From the NCBI GenBank assembly GCA_963734865.1, contig CAVTIV010000009.1, positions 128,809 through 192,808 of the forward strand: a stretch of 64,000 bases of DNA. The letters are read 5' to 3'. How positions within the stretch are numbered: position 1 is the first letter of the stretch; every line of letters begins with the position of its first letter. The translations under genes were made by a program, and so were the position numbers. The DNA comes from CBDCUW01 sp963734865 (GTDB lineage: Bacteria > Planctomycetota > Planctomycetia > Pirellulales > Pirellulaceae). Shown here one piece after another: positions 28,571 through 38,715 of this stretch. The notes below the pieces were generated by a model that did no database searches, was not told the origin of the DNA, and was given only the letters and a program-made list of their open reading frames with translations.

Positions 28571-28957
28571 TTCCTGGAATCAAGAGTTCATTTGGCTGGC
28601 CACGTTGGTCTTGGTCAACCGTTACTAATCGAGTCGTTGGACACGCTACAGCGTAATCGCTCGAGGATTCATTGGACCGCACCAATTGTGCTACAAACAC
28701 ATGTGCATGGAAAGGAATTCGGCCCGAACACTGGAGCAATCAAGAAGTTTGTGCCTAAGAATCCGGATTGTTGAGCCGTCCGTGGTCGTTGTGCGGTCTC
28801 CATCGCATGTGCCAACGGCAAACTGCAATCGACCAGAATAATCGCGATCCGGATGAAATACAGGTCATCGCCCCCAGATGGGCGGGAGCCGCGCCTCGGT
28901 CGCGGCCCGGAGGTCTTTCCGCAAAACGATTCTCTCCTCAAATCAGACGAATGAAAA
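28571..28957. other. Divergent promoter region between the acyl ligase fusion and the asparagine-synthase-like gene
   Basis: 387 bases with no convincing gene. It must hold promoters for both divergent genes, which makes shared regulation likely, but no clear operator or -35/-10 pair was identified. Confidence 0.5.
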
Positions 28958-30360
28958 ATGTCGATCCCGCCGGCGCCCCACGACCGTCCCAACCCGCGAA
29001 CGCCCGATTCCTTCGTCGGACAGTCGGCGGCACTGATCGATCGAGTCGTGAATCTGCTCGACCCCAGCGGAAACATTCTACTGGGCACTTCGTTCGAGCA
29101 AGCGTGCCGGGCCGTTCGCAGCGGTGATACCGAGTCGGTGGGCGCATTCGCGGCCAGTTCGCGATCTGCCAGCAGGCGGGAAAGACCGTCCGCATGGCCC
29201 GCTCCATCGGCCGTCCGATGCGGTATTTTCTCGCGAAACGCGCTGAGGGACCGGCGTTGGTGATCGCTGAACGGATCGACGAGATTGCCCGACAACTCGC
29301 GTCCGAGGGGCTGGGGGATCAATTCCATCCCTCTTACACGCGGATGGTCCCCGCGCATCACCTGCTGGAACTGCAGCTCGTCGGATGCCCCGACCCCAAT
29401 CCCACGCTGAGCCGGTTTTTCGCTCCCTCGCGTAACCGGTTGCCCGCCGACGTGGACGCGATCGGCTTGCAGTACATCGGACGCTTGGCCGAAGTCTGCG
29501 ATCAGTGGCTCGAATCGATTCCCACGGACCAACCGATTGGCCTGATGTTCAGTGGCGGCGTCGACAGCGGCAGCCTGCTCGTCCTGATCGACTACCTGCT
29601 TCGTCGACGTGGTCAATCAACCGCGCGTTTCAAAGCATTCACGTTGGCCGTCCACGGCAGCCCCAGTGACATGCGTCAAGCGTCGGAATTCCTGAAGGCG
29701 GTCAACCTGGAGATGCTATTGGAGGTGATCGAAGTGGCGCCCGACGCCGTCCGCTGGACCGATGCAATTCGCGTGATCGAAGACTACAAACCGCTCGACG
29801 TGCAATCAGCCACGATGGGCTTGGCATTGCTGCGAGAAATCCGGCGGCGTTATCCCGATTGGCGATACCTGATCGATGGTGACGGCGGCGATGAGAATCT
29901 CAAGGATTATCCGATCGAAGAAAATCCGGAACTGACCATCCGCAGCGTGCTGGGCAACCGGATGCTGTACCAGGAGGGATGGGGCGTGGATGCCGTCAAA
30001 CACTCGCTCGTCTACAGTGGCGGTCAAAGTCGCGGTCATGTCCGCACCAGCGCGCGGCAACGGCGCTTGGGTTCAGCGGATTTAGCCCCTACGCACTCGG
30101 CGACGTGATCGAAGCGGCCGAAGCGATCCCGTTTGTCGAACTGACCGATTGGGATCACGAAAAGCTGTACGCCTTGAAAGGCAAGATTGTCGCTTCTGGA
30201 ATTCGCCAGATCACCGGCGTCGAGATGCCGGTGTTTGCAAAACAACGGTTCCAACACGGAGCGGCCGACGGCGACACCTTTGCTTCGTTGTTCCCGCGGA
30301 CCGAGAAAGAATACCGAGACGAATTCGCCAAGAGTCTTCGAGTCAATGACGCTTTCTTAG
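28958..30360 (+). CDS. Asparagine-synthase-like amidotransferase, apparently frameshifted
   Basis: The ATP-pyrophosphatase domain of asparagine/beta-lactam synthetases is plain: IGLMFSGGVDSGSLLVLIDY (PP-loop SGGVDS) and a YLIDGDGGDENLKDYP segment. The part before it resembles the N-terminal domain of such proteins but lacks an N-terminal catalytic Cys, so it may use ammonia or act as a different amide or lactam ligase. Three frames join: break near 29145 (GA|IRGQFAICQQAGKTVRMA) and near 30050 (ATALGFSGFSPYALGDV), each one lost base. The last frame stays open to 30878 but becomes arginine-rich noise after about 30335; a stop at 30358-30360 in the neighbouring frame (VFESMTLS) is a plausible true end. 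Divergent from the FAAL/AOS fusion, likely the same pathway. Confidence 0.75.
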
Positions 30361-30706
30361 CCGTTCTCGCAGTTCGGAGCGAGTGGAGCGAGTTCCGGCT
30401 TGATGCGAGCAACGGTGATTGGGTAGGACCATTCTCGAATTTCATGGCCAGCGTCTATCCGGAGAATCTCGATCCCGGCGGGATCACGCGTTCCATCCCG
30501 CTATCGCGGATCGGTTTGTCCGCCCGACGGGTCAAGCATCTCTGGCACCCCCGGCGGGACAAAGACACTCCTCCGGCATTCCCGCAACGCTCGACAAATC
30601 GCCGGTTTTCGCGAAACCACCGCAGTTCCGCCGTGTTCAACGGGATAGGAGTGGAGGTTATTCTGTCGCTCTCTTTTCCGACGCACAATTACCGGGTGAA
30701 TGCGAA
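30361..30706. other. Region between the asparagine-synthase-like gene and the dioxygenase
   Basis: About 345 bases. One frame is open through it but its translation is arginine/serine-rich and not protein-like. A 7-bp inverted repeat GCGGGAT/ATCCCGC is present near 30480-30503. No gene is called. Confidence 0.4.
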
Positions 30707-31426
30707 ATGCGATACTTGCAAATCGATCGGCGACGCGCTCTTGAATCCATGGCAGCTGGCGGAGCGTTCTTTACGACCGCCGGATTGTTCGCCGAGGAGC
30801 TGGTACCAACGGCAACCGTGGGTGAGGGCCCCTTCTATCCCGACAAGATGCCGCTGGATACCGATAACGATCTGTTGATCGTCAATGATTCGATCACACC
30901 GGCTGTCGGCGAGATCACGCATCTGAGTGGGCATGTCTATTCTGCGAGCGGTTCACCGATTCGCAATGCCTTCGTCGAGATTTGGCAGGTCGACAACAAC
31001 GCCTCGTACATTCATTCACAGTCCGCCAATGCGGGCCGGAACGACAAGAATTTCCAGGGTTACGGACGCTTCTTGACCGACTCGAGCGGACGCTACTACT
31101 TTCGCACAATCAAGCCGGTCGCCTACCCGGGCCGCACACCGCACATTCACTTTGCCATCAGCAAGAACGGTCGGCGGATATTGACGACCCAGATGTTGAT
31201 CAAAGGCGAGCCCAAGAACGAGAGCGACGGGTTGTTTCGCAACGTTTCCGACCCGGCCGCGCGGGAGTCGATTCTTGTGGACTTCAAGCCTCTGAAAGAT
31301 TCCAAGATTGGCGAACTCGTGGCGGACTTCGACCTCGTCCTCGGTCGTACCGCGTACGAAACGGACGACGGCAAATTGCAAGGTGGAATTGCGCCCTCGG
31401 CGATTCAGTCCCACCGTCGCGGCTAG
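30707..31426 (+). CDS. Intradiol ring-cleavage dioxygenase (protocatechuate 3,4-dioxygenase beta-like), exported
   Basis: Start at ATG 30707 gives 239 residues with a Tat-like leader (DRRRALESMAAGGAFFTTAG). The fold matches intradiol dioxygenases: LSGHVYSASGSPIRNAFVEIWQ, then the four iron(III) ligands Tyr101, Tyr140, His146 and His148 in PVAYPGRTPHIHF. These enzymes cleave catechols or protocatechuate between the two hydroxyls. Export and the lack of neighbouring catabolic genes suggest action on external aromatic material rather than the beta-ketoadipate pathway. All ligands are intact. Confidence 0.9.
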   Translation: MRYLQIDRRRALESMAAGGAFFTTAGLFAEELVPTATVGEGPFYPDKMPLDTDNDLLIVNDSITPAVGEITHLSGHVYSASGSPIRNAFVEIWQVDNNASYIHSQSANAGRNDKNFQGYGRFLTDSSGRYYFRTIKPVAYPGRTPHIHFAISKNGRRILTTQMLIKGEPKNESDGLFRNVSDPAARESILVDFKPLKDSKIGELVADFDLVLGRTAYETDDGKLQGGIAPSAIQSHRRG

Positions 31427-31484
31427 TTCGATACCGATCGATTGTTCATCCCACCTACACCATTTGCTTTGGAGCTTTTCTGTG

Positions 31485-32441
31485 ATGCAGCGTTTCAACC
31501 GAGTTTGTTTGGCGTCGGTCATGTTGGCGGCACTGCTTGCCAGCAGTACATTCGCGCAGCCACCGGGCCGTCGTGATCGCGGTGGTCCTCCCGACGGCGG
31601 CGAGCGTGGCGGTCCTCCCGGTGGCCGTGGTGGTCCAGGTGGTCCTCCCGGGATGATGATGATGCGGATGATGCCGGTTCTTGTCGCCCTGGATGCCGAT
31701 CACGACGGAGTCATTTCTAAGGCAGAAATCGAAAATGCCACGGTGGCCCTGCAGAAGCTGGATAAGAATAGTGATGGCGATCTGACCGAAGAAGAATTGC
31801 GACCCGACTTTGCCGCCATGCGTGGAGGCCCCGGCGGATTCGGTGGTGGCCCTGGTGGTCGCGGTCGTCCGCCGCAGGAGGGAGGACGTGAAAGTGAACG
31901 CCCCGAGGGCGGACGTCCAGAAGGTAGCACCGGGGGTGGCGGCAATGCCCAAGCGATGGTCGACCGTTTCATGCAGTTCGATAAGAACAGTGACGGCAAG
32001 CTTTCCAAAGATGAACTTTCCGAACGCATGCAGAACGTGATCACGCGTGCGGACAAGAATGGCGATGGTGTCGCATCCCGCGAAGAGCTGACCGCGATGG
32101 CGTCTGCCATGGGCGGTGACGGTCCGGGACGCGGCGGACCGGGTGGCCCTCCGGGCGGCGAAGGCCGTGGCCGCGGTGGCGATCCGGTTCAATTCGCCAA
32201 CCGCATTTTTGATGATCGCGATGCCAACAAGGATGGCAAACTGAGTGGTGACGAGATTCCGGAGCAGATGGCCGGCCGGCTCGCGCAAATCGATAGCGAC
32301 AAAGACGGCACCGTTTCACGAAAAGAATTGGAAACGTCGATGTCGCGGTTGCGGGGCCAGGGTCGACCGGGTGGGGACGGTGGCCGAGGTCGCGGTGACG
32401 ACGCGGGTGGACAACGACCACGTCGACCCGAGGCCGAGTAA
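31485..32441 (+). CDS. Secreted six-EF-hand protein with Gly/Arg/Pro linkers
   Basis: 318 residues. Signal peptide VCLASVMLAALLASSTFAQ. Six calcium-binding loops are visible: DADHDGVISKAE, DKNSDGDLTEEE, DKNSDGKLSKDE, DKNGDGVASREE, DANKDGKLSGDE and DSDKDGTVSRKE, arranged as three pairs separated by Gly-Gly-Pro-Arg-rich linkers. Such proteins are common in planctomycetes and may act as envelope or matrix calcium binders. GGAG at 31470-31473 fits either GTG 31482 or ATG 31485 as start. Located 58 bases after the dioxygenase stop and probably cotranscribed. Confidence 0.9.
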   Translation: MQRFNRVCLASVMLAALLASSTFAQPPGRRDRGGPPDGGERGGPPGGRGGPGGPPGMMMMRMMPVLVALDADHDGVISKAEIENATVALQKLDKNSDGDLTEEELRPDFAAMRGGPGGFGGGPGGRGRPPQEGGRESERPEGGRPEGSTGGGGNAQAMVDRFMQFDKNSDGKLSKDELSERMQNVITRADKNGDGVASREELTAMASAMGGDGPGRGGPGGPPGGEGRGRGGDPVQFANRIFDDRDANKDGKLSGDEIPEQMAGRLAQIDSDKDGTVSRKELETSMSRLRGQGRPGGDGGRGRGDDAGGQRPRRPEAE

Positions 32442-32454
32442 AGAGTCCGGTTTT

Positions 32455-32500
32455 GAGAACCCTCTGCCCCAGGACCTCAGGGTCCGGCAGAGGCGTTCTC
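32455..32500. other. 46-base near-perfect palindrome between convergent genes
   Basis: GAGAACCCTCTGCC pairs with GGCAGAGGCGTTCTC (one bulged base), enclosing an inner hairpin GGACC-TCAG-GGTCC. It starts 14 bases after the EF-hand stop, before the convergent PQQ gene ends at 32589. There is no U tract, so it may stabilise mRNA 3' ends, terminate in both directions, or be a REP-like element. Confidence 0.85.
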
Positions 32501-32588
32501 GATTGCGGAGGTGTCTGTGGCGTATCTGCGTCGCGCCCCCGACCCCCGACCCCCGCGTCGCCCCGACCCCACTGCCCGGTCAAAACGC

Positions 32589-33989
32589 CTACGGCGAGAC
32601 GGCGGCCAGTTCCAGGCACAGCACATTCGAGGTGCCACGAAGGATCAAATGGTTGCCCACGACAATCGGCGCTGCCCAACAGGGATATCCCAGCCCCGGA
32701 CGATCACCCTCGGGCGAATTCAATGCCCATTCGGCCACCACTTCCAATCGGTCCGGATTTGGTTTGATCACCTGCAGCAGGCCCCGTTCTTCAAGGACCA
32801 ACAGGTGATCGCCCACTCGGGTGACCGACGATCGGATCCGTCTCGGATCGGTCCATTTGACTTTACCGGTCATGAAATCGATGCAGCGAAAATCGCTGTC
32901 GGGGGGATTGCGTCCACTGCAGCCATACAGATTTCCGTCGATCACAATCGGCGTTGCCCAGTGCGCACGGAAGGACTGACGGCTGAGTTCCAAGCTTCGT
33001 TTACCTGGCTCATCCTTCCAGACAACCACACAATCGTTTGCACTGGCTCGCAACAGCGCGCTGCCCATTTCATAACACTCGCTGATCAGCAGATGATTGT
33101 CGACGACCACCGGTACCATCGCATTGACGCTTTCTAACACCTCGGCACGGTGGTCAAACCGCCATCGAACTTCACCCCTCTCTGGATCGATCGCCATCAA
33201 CCCCTCGCGGGCAAAGACCAGCACCAGCGTTTCGCCGTCGATTTCGGTCGGTCGTGGACTGCTGTAGCTGGCCAGGTCGTTGCCGCACTTCCAGATTTCG
33301 TTGCCTGTCTGGCGATCAAACGCGACCACCGCTGACCCGTTGGGCGAGACCCGATCGAGCCGGCCGGGGGCGACCCTCTGGTCCTCGGGGGGACTTCCAC
33401 CGATCATCACGATCAGCTTGTTGCCCCAGACGAGCGGCGAGCTACCGACGCCAAAGAAATTTTGCACCACACCGTATTTCTTGTTCGTATCGACCGTCCA
33501 CACGATCGCGCCGCTATCCGCTTTTCGACACGTCAGGTTACCAGTCACACCCAACGTGTAGACATCGTTGTGGGCAATCGTCGGACTGCTGCGTGGCCCT
33601 TCTTCATAGCCCAGCATGTCACGATAGATGAATGGTTGCATGCTGGACCAAACCGTTTTTCCTGTCGCCAGATCAAAGCAACGCAGTCTCTCGGCCGTTT
33701 GATTTTGGTCCGTGAGTGCCGCATCAAATTGAAAGTATTTGCCGTCCGACACCGAACCGATTCCGAAACCGTCACCCACTGGTATCGACCACCGAAACTT
33801 CGGTTTCTCGGTCCATTGAAAGTTTCGGGCGGTCGCCACGCCATCGAACGTGGGGCCAAGGAAACGGGGCCACGACGGTGACGTGGCAGGTTCGCCCGCC
33901 GCGTCTTGCGAGATGGCAGTGTCAGGCGTGATCCACAGGGCAACCATCAACACAAGGAAAGATCGGGGAATGAATACAAATGCACGCAT
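32589..33989 (-). CDS. PQQ-like beta-propeller secreted protein
   Basis: Start placed at 33989 (MRAFVFIPRSFLVLMVALW), which gives a signal peptide; the frame is open further upstream but without protein-like sequence. 466 residues with repeated propeller blades ending in G-x-x-x-W or similar (FDLATGKTVWSS, VAFDRQTGNEIWKCG, MAIDPERGEVRWRFD, CIDFMTGKVKWTD), as in BamB and quinoprotein dehydrogenase folds. No PQQ-binding residues were identified, so it is better seen as a scaffold or carbohydrate-interacting propeller. It lies about 124 bases downstream of the giant cytochrome gene, same strand. Confidence 0.88.
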   Translation of the reverse strand: MRAFVFIPRSFLVLMVALWITPDTAISQDAAGEPATSPSWPRFLGPTFDGVATARNFQWTEKPKFRWSIPVGDGFGIGSVSDGKYFQFDAALTDQNQTAERLRCFDLATGKTVWSSMQPFIYRDMLGYEEGPRSSPTIAHNDVYTLGVTGNLTCRKADSGAIVWTVDTNKKYGVVQNFFGVGSSPLVWGNKLIVMIGGSPPEDQRVAPGRLDRVSPNGSAVVAFDRQTGNEIWKCGNDLASYSSPRPTEIDGETLVLVFAREGLMAIDPERGEVRWRFDHRAEVLESVNAMVPVVVDNHLLISECYEMGSALLRASANDCVVVWKDEPGKRSLELSRQSFRAHWATPIVIDGNLYGCSGRNPPDSDFRCIDFMTGKVKWTDPRRIRSSVTRVGDHLLVLEERGLLQVIKPNPDRLEVVAEWALNSPEGDRPGLGYPCWAAPIVVGNHLILRGTSNVLCLELAAVSP

Positions 33990-34113
33990 GATTTCGGCCG
34001 GCGGTTCAAGATGATTGGATGGATCGTCTGTCACCATTCGATGGTGGCAGTCGGCGCTCGGGCAAGCCCAAGTGACGTCAGACAGAGCGTGGCAGGAGTC
34101 CAATGCGAATCGG

Positions 34114-37100
34114 CTAATCCTGCAATTGATGAATCGTATTGTGGATCTGCCGTTCGACCGATTGGCCATCGGCAGTTTTCAGGAAACAACGGATCGCCAT
34201 CCCCCATGTCGGTGCGAGTTCGGGAATCTCGAGTGTAATGGTTTTGCCATCGTCGGAAACCGTTGCCTTGCGGACCTGCCACGTGCGCTGGTTGTAGTGT
34301 TCGGATCCGTAGTTGGCGGTCCGCTTCAGATCCCATGCTTGGACGTCGTAGTTGTCTCGGTTTTCGGCAGACTCACGCGAGACGGCGTCGGTGAACCGGA
34401 TTTCCATCCGACCATGCTTGGCGTGCAGCTCGATCGGCAGGTGCATCGGTTTTCCGGTCGCACGGACGCGATAGAAGCCGCCGGGCTGCTGTTGATTGCC
34501 GGCCCAGGCAAACATGCCGCACGTGTAGAGATGCCCGTTGGTCGGATGAAATCGTCCGCGAACGAGTCCGGTGGGAAACGGTGGCATCGGCAATTCACAC
34601 ATGCCACCCTGCATCTGGCCATGGATCTGCTCATGAGGAACGACAAACACCTTGCCGTAGCCGTATGACAAGTTCAGCAGGGATCCTGCCAGTGACCCCC
34701 AGCAATCTTTGGGAACCCACAGCAATTCCGCCGGTGATCGGTCGAAATCGTTGGTGATCCAGCACAACGGGGGCTCCATCGCCGCATCCGACGAATCGGT
34801 GACGTTGTGATAACCAAACATATTCCCATAAAAGCCGCCTTCGTGTACCCAATTGATCCGGTTCTTTGGATTCCAGTGTCCTTCCTGGTCGGTGACAATG
34901 AAAGAACCATCGGGGTTCAAGCAAACTCCATTGGCAGCACGAAAACCTGTGGCCACGATATCGGTCCGCATTCCGTCTTTGCTGACTCGCAACAATGTGC
35001 CGTGATGCGGCACCACGGCGGTCAGGGCATGTCGCGCCGACTTGGCATAGTAAAAGTTGCCGGCGTCGTCCGTTTGCAGCCCCATTGCGAACTCGTGAAA
35101 GTGGTCGGTGACCTGGTGGTCATTATTGAAGTTTTCATAGAAGTCGGTTTCGCCATCGCCGTTCATGTCATGCAGGATCACGATTTGATCGCGGCAAGTG
35201 ACGTAGATTTCACCGTCGACGATACGGACTCCCAAAGGCTGGAACAAACCGGTTGCGATTCGCTGCCAGTGCAACGGTTTGGCGAGCGCGTTGATTCCAG
35301 ACACTTTCCATACATCACCATCCCAACTGCAGATGGCGGCCGAGTCGCCATCGGCAAAGAAGTCGAAACCGGTCAAACGTACTCTGGCCAACCACGGATT
35401 CGTCGCCGGGCGTGTCAGCACATCCACGGCGAACGGACCATCGTCATTTCCGATCGACGGCTCGGTCGCGACAATCTCGGGCAATCGTTGACGGCTTCCG
35501 CCCAGCATGGCTCCCAGGTCATTCGATTCATCGGACAACGCCGCGACCTGTAGCGCCACCGATTCGGCAGCGCCGGTCGAGTCGATCGACGCGAACCAGA
35601 GGGTGATCGACAGCGGATCATCACCTTCGGGAACGGTCAGTCGCAACAAGCCGTTCTCGCTCTGCCATCGGAAGCCCCGAGTCTGACCTTTGACCCCGGC
35701 CACCAGAAACGGCTTGACGCCGTGCGAGACCCGCTGTCCGGCGGAGACCAGGGCGTGGTGATGATCGGAAATTCGATTGCGTAACGTATCGTCAGCCTCG
35801 CTGAAATTCCAATCGGCCAATGGCTCGGGAGTATCGGTTTCCGCCGCGATTTCCGACTCGGCTAGCTTGACGGTGTAGAAACGCAATGATTCGATTTCGC
35901 CTTCGAAATGGCTCAGCGGTTTGGGAAAGTTGTCAGCTCCCATGCCAATGCGAACGACTTGGTCGTCGTGGCTCGTTTTCGGCCTCAGTTCCTTCGCGGT
36001 ATCTTTCTGGCCATCAACAAATAGCGTGGCAAGGCCGCTGTGATGATCCCATGTGAGCGCCAAATCATGCCAATGTCCATCGTTCACGGTGGCCCGTGAC
36101 TGCACGACACCGACCCAGCCGATATCGAAACAGAGTCGACCATCACGAATGAACAAGACTTTGCCGTCGGCGACCCAGGCTGCACCCGGATCCGTTTTTG
36201 CAAACAGACTGCCCCCCATTTTCGTTTTGACTCGGGCGGTGATCGTGAAGCTGTGGGTTGTCATCTCGAAATCATTCGCTTCGTTTAGCTGCGCATAGGC
36301 CGCGCCGTCAAAGCAAAGCGATCTCGTCTGGTTGACAGCGGTCGCCGTGACTGCCGGAGCCAGAACGACAACGCCCGATTCGAGATTCGACAACTGATTC
36401 GCTGACCGGTCGAGTTGGGCGACCTGCAGCGTGAGCGGTTGTTCTCTCGGTCCAAATTCGATTTGTCGCGCGTAGATCGGAACGGGCGATTCGGCGAGCA
36501 GTTTGGGCAGTTCAAGAATCGGTGTGGTGCCCACTCGATAGGAGATCACGGTACGGTCACCGTAATAGTACATCCCCTGGTAATGTCCCCAATCTCGCGG
36601 CAGCGGGCCGTAACGACGGTCGTCGCGACCAAGAATCCGTGGGTCTTCCCATGATCCGTTGTCGGGGTTCGCCCATCCCGGCCCCGTCTTGTTCTCGGCT
36701 TGCAGGTCGCCAGCGAGACGCGGATGAACGGCGTGTTGGCCATTGAAGTGGATGCCCTTCCAGTCGATGAAACCACTTCCGCTCCAGGCCGCTGCCATCC
36801 GCAGCGTGTCGTGATCAAAGATCATCCAATGACGGCCGCGCGAGACGCCGCCCGGACCGTCATCGAGTCGCACAGCGATACCTTTGTAGGCAAAGTTCGT
36901 GCCATCGTCACCGACTTCGTAGGTATTGATCAGTGTTCGACCGTAGTCCATCGTCACCCATGACTCGAGGTTCTGCGGATCGGGTCCCCGCGAGTGGCCG
37001 GTGGGAAGTGAGTCGAGCCATTGTTTGTCGACGGGGAAATATTGTGATGAGTTATGCTGTTTCAGGTACGCCTGGCGAATGTAATGAATCACGTCGTACT

Positions 37101-37983
37101 TTTGCTGCGGCACCATCCATGATTGCGGTTGCATCATCCCAAATCCGCGGGTCAAGGTTTGGTACATCGTGTACGGATCGCTGCCGTTTTTGAACTGTCC
37201 GCTGGCGAACCGTAACGATGTTGGCAGTGATCCAGGTTGATCGATGTCCCCGTGGCAGTTCACGCAGAGACGCTGGTAAATCGCTTTACCGCGACGGAAG
37301 TTCTGCGGCCCCAGATCGGCAATCATGCCCGCGTGATCAATGTCTTTTTCGTACTCAGGCAGGGGTCGGGCGGCATAGAGATGCGGAGCCGGTCGCAAGT
37401 TTCTCGCCACCAGCGGCCCACCATCGCGAATCTCGATCAGGTATCGGATCAAATCCAAGAATTGTTGGCGGCTGGAAAGCTGATTCACCAGCGACTGCGG
37501 CATGAGGGAATTCTTGTTTTCGACAATCGCTTCCAAGTCGTCGCGATCGAACTTGTGCAACTTCCCCGGTTGGGACGGATCGCGCAGCGTGATTCGCTGG
37601 CCGTTTTCCACGACCAAACCGACGATGGCTTTCCCGTCGTGGGTCAGCACCGACAAGGACTCGTAACCCTTGCGGATCTCTTTCGAGGGCCGCAGAACGG
37701 CATCGACCAGTTGTTCGTCACGGGCGGGCTGCTGCCAACGTGACAGATCGGGGCCGAGTTGTTGCTCTCGGTCATCGCTGTCGTGGCATTTCCGACACGA
37801 CATGAACGGTTGAAAGAAAACGATCGCACCTCGTTTGGCGTCCCCGGTCGCGCGGGCATCGGCGACGAGCGAGGCGGTGGATTCCGAGAGCAATGGCTGC
37901 TCGAGCGATTGTGCCCTCAGTGATAGGGCTGATACCATCAACAAGGAGAGAAGCAGTGATGCTCGAAAAAGCGGAGAGATCAT
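34114..37983 (-). CDS. Giant PVC-type cytochrome c with LamG and dehydrogenase-like propeller
   Basis: 1289 residues. Signal peptide (LLLSLLMVSALSLRAQ). Two heme motifs: C-R-K-C-H near residue 62 and C-V-N-C-H near residue 241. Between about 330 and 570 is a DUF6797-like region, about 575-720 a LamG/concanavalin-like domain (SFTITARVKTKMGGSLFAK and LATLFVDGQKD), and about 860-1150 a six-bladed propeller like membrane-bound dehydrogenases (PLGVRIVDGEIYVTCRDQI). The combination is typical of planctomycete and verrucomicrobial periplasmic redox proteins presumed to oxidise sugars, but substrate and acceptor are unknown. Transcribed toward the PQQ gene downstream. Confidence 0.88.
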   Translation of the reverse strand: MISPLFRASLLLSLLMVSALSLRAQSLEQPLLSESTASLVADARATGDAKRGAIVFFQPFMSCRKCHDSDDREQQLGPDLSRWQQPARDEQLVDAVLRPSKEIRKGYESLSVLTHDGKAIVGLVVENGQRITLRDPSQPGKLHKFDRDDLEAIVENKNSLMPQSLVNQLSSRQQFLDLIRYLIEIRDGGPLVARNLRPAPHLYAARPLPEYEKDIDHAGMIADLGPQNFRRGKAIYQRLCVNCHGDIDQPGSLPTSLRFASGQFKNGSDPYTMYQTLTRGFGMMQPQSWMVPQQKYDVIHYIRQAYLKQHNSSQYFPVDKQWLDSLPTGHSRGPDPQNLESWVTMDYGRTLINTYEVGDDGTNFAYKGIAVRLDDGPGGVSRGRHWMIFDHDTLRMAAAWSGSGFIDWKGIHFNGQHAVHPRLAGDLQAENKTGPGWANPDNGSWEDPRILGRDDRRYGPLPRDWGHYQGMYYYGDRTVISYRVGTTPILELPKLLAESPVPIYARQIEFGPREQPLTLQVAQLDRSANQLSNLESGVVVLAPAVTATAVNQTRSLCFDGAAYAQLNEANDFEMTTHSFTITARVKTKMGGSLFAKTDPGAAWVADGKVLFIRDGRLCFDIGWVGVVQSRATVNDGHWHDLALTWDHHSGLATLFVDGQKDTAKELRPKTSHDDQVVRIGMGADNFPKPLSHFEGEIESLRFYTVKLAESEIAAETDTPEPLADWNFSEADDTLRNRISDHHHALVSAGQRVSHGVKPFLVAGVKGQTRGFRWQSENGLLRLTVPEGDDPLSITLWFASIDSTGAAESVALQVAALSDESNDLGAMLGGSRQRLPEIVATEPSIGNDDGPFAVDVLTRPATNPWLARVRLTGFDFFADGDSAAICSWDGDVWKVSGINALAKPLHWQRIATGLFQPLGVRIVDGEIYVTCRDQIVILHDMNGDGETDFYENFNNDHQVTDHFHEFAMGLQTDDAGNFYYAKSARHALTAVVPHHGTLLRVSKDGMRTDIVATGFRAANGVCLNPDGSFIVTDQEGHWNPKNRINWVHEGGFYGNMFGYHNVTDSSDAAMEPPLCWITNDFDRSPAELLWVPKDCWGSLAGSLLNLSYGYGKVFVVPHEQIHGQMQGGMCELPMPPFPTGLVRGRFHPTNGHLYTCGMFAWAGNQQQPGGFYRVRATGKPMHLPIELHAKHGRMEIRFTDAVSRESAENRDNYDVQAWDLKRTANYGSEHYNQRTWQVRKATVSDDGKTITLEIPELAPTWGMAIRCFLKTADGQSVERQIHNTIHQLQD

Positions 37984-38286
37984 TCGGATTCCTGCGATGG
38001 TGGGGATACCACTGTGCGAATTCAGCCGAGAGATGCGTGCAGCTGGGCGATTGGGGCCAAGATAATCGACCGGGGTTGTCGATTACCGGAAGGACTGGGA
38101 TTGATTGTACATTCCCAGCGAACGGTACAGACCCAGCGAGTTTTTTGATCGACGCCCGATCCAGTGGAGCGAGTGCCGGCGTGGCGGGAAGCAAGTCGTG
38201 CTGTGTTCACCGCAACGGCACTGCGAATATTTCGGCCTGCGATGGTGCCCCGAACCAAAGACTCCATTTTACCGAACGACCCGACG

Positions 38287-38715
38287 ATGGCCGATCTTCA
38301 CGTCAATTCACGACTGACGATTTCTGAAAAGGAAATCACGATCACGGCGGCTCGCAGCAGCGGACCGGGTGGCCAAAATGTCAACAAAGTGAGCTCCAAA
38401 GTCACTTTGCGGTGGTCACCGTCGCGCTGCGAGAATCTCGATCGAGGCTGGCGGCGGCGGCTTGAGACTCGCTATGGCGGTCGTATCAATCGCGAGGGCG
38501 AACTCGTCCTTCACAGCGAGCAGTTCCGCGACCAGAGCCGGAATCGAGCCGATGTCCGTCAGAAGTTGGTGAATTTGTTGTTGGAGTGCCAATCGGCGCC
38601 GAAACCTCGCATCGCGACACGCCCGAGTCGGGCAAGTCAGCGACGCAGACTCGACCAAAAACGTTCTCAGTCCCAAAAAAAACAGTCGCGCCGGAGGCCA
38701 CTGAGCGATGATTAG
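38287..38715 (+). CDS. arfB: Peptidyl-tRNA hydrolase ArfB (YaeJ/ICT1-like)
   Basis: 142 residues from ATG 38287. The catalytic GGQ is at residues 28-30 in SGPGGQNVNKVSSKV, and the basic C-terminal tail (Arg/Lys/Gln-rich) is the part that enters the empty mRNA channel in ArfB. It rescues stalled ribosomes without a stop codon. The frame is open further upstream but the added sequence is not conserved-looking, so the internal ATG is preferred. Confidence 0.92.
   Translation: MADLHVNSRLTISEKEITITAARSSGPGGQNVNKVSSKVTLRWSPSRCENLDRGWRRRLETRYGGRINREGELVLHSEQFRDQSRNRADVRQKLVNLLLECQSAPKPRIATRPSRASQRRRLDQKRSQSQKKQSRRRPLSDD

Noticed and set aside
30361..30878. C-terminal extension of the asparagine-synthase-like protein
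   Set aside because: The frame is open but Arg/Ser-rich, overlaps the dioxygenase start and has no similarity to the family; a missed stop is more likely.
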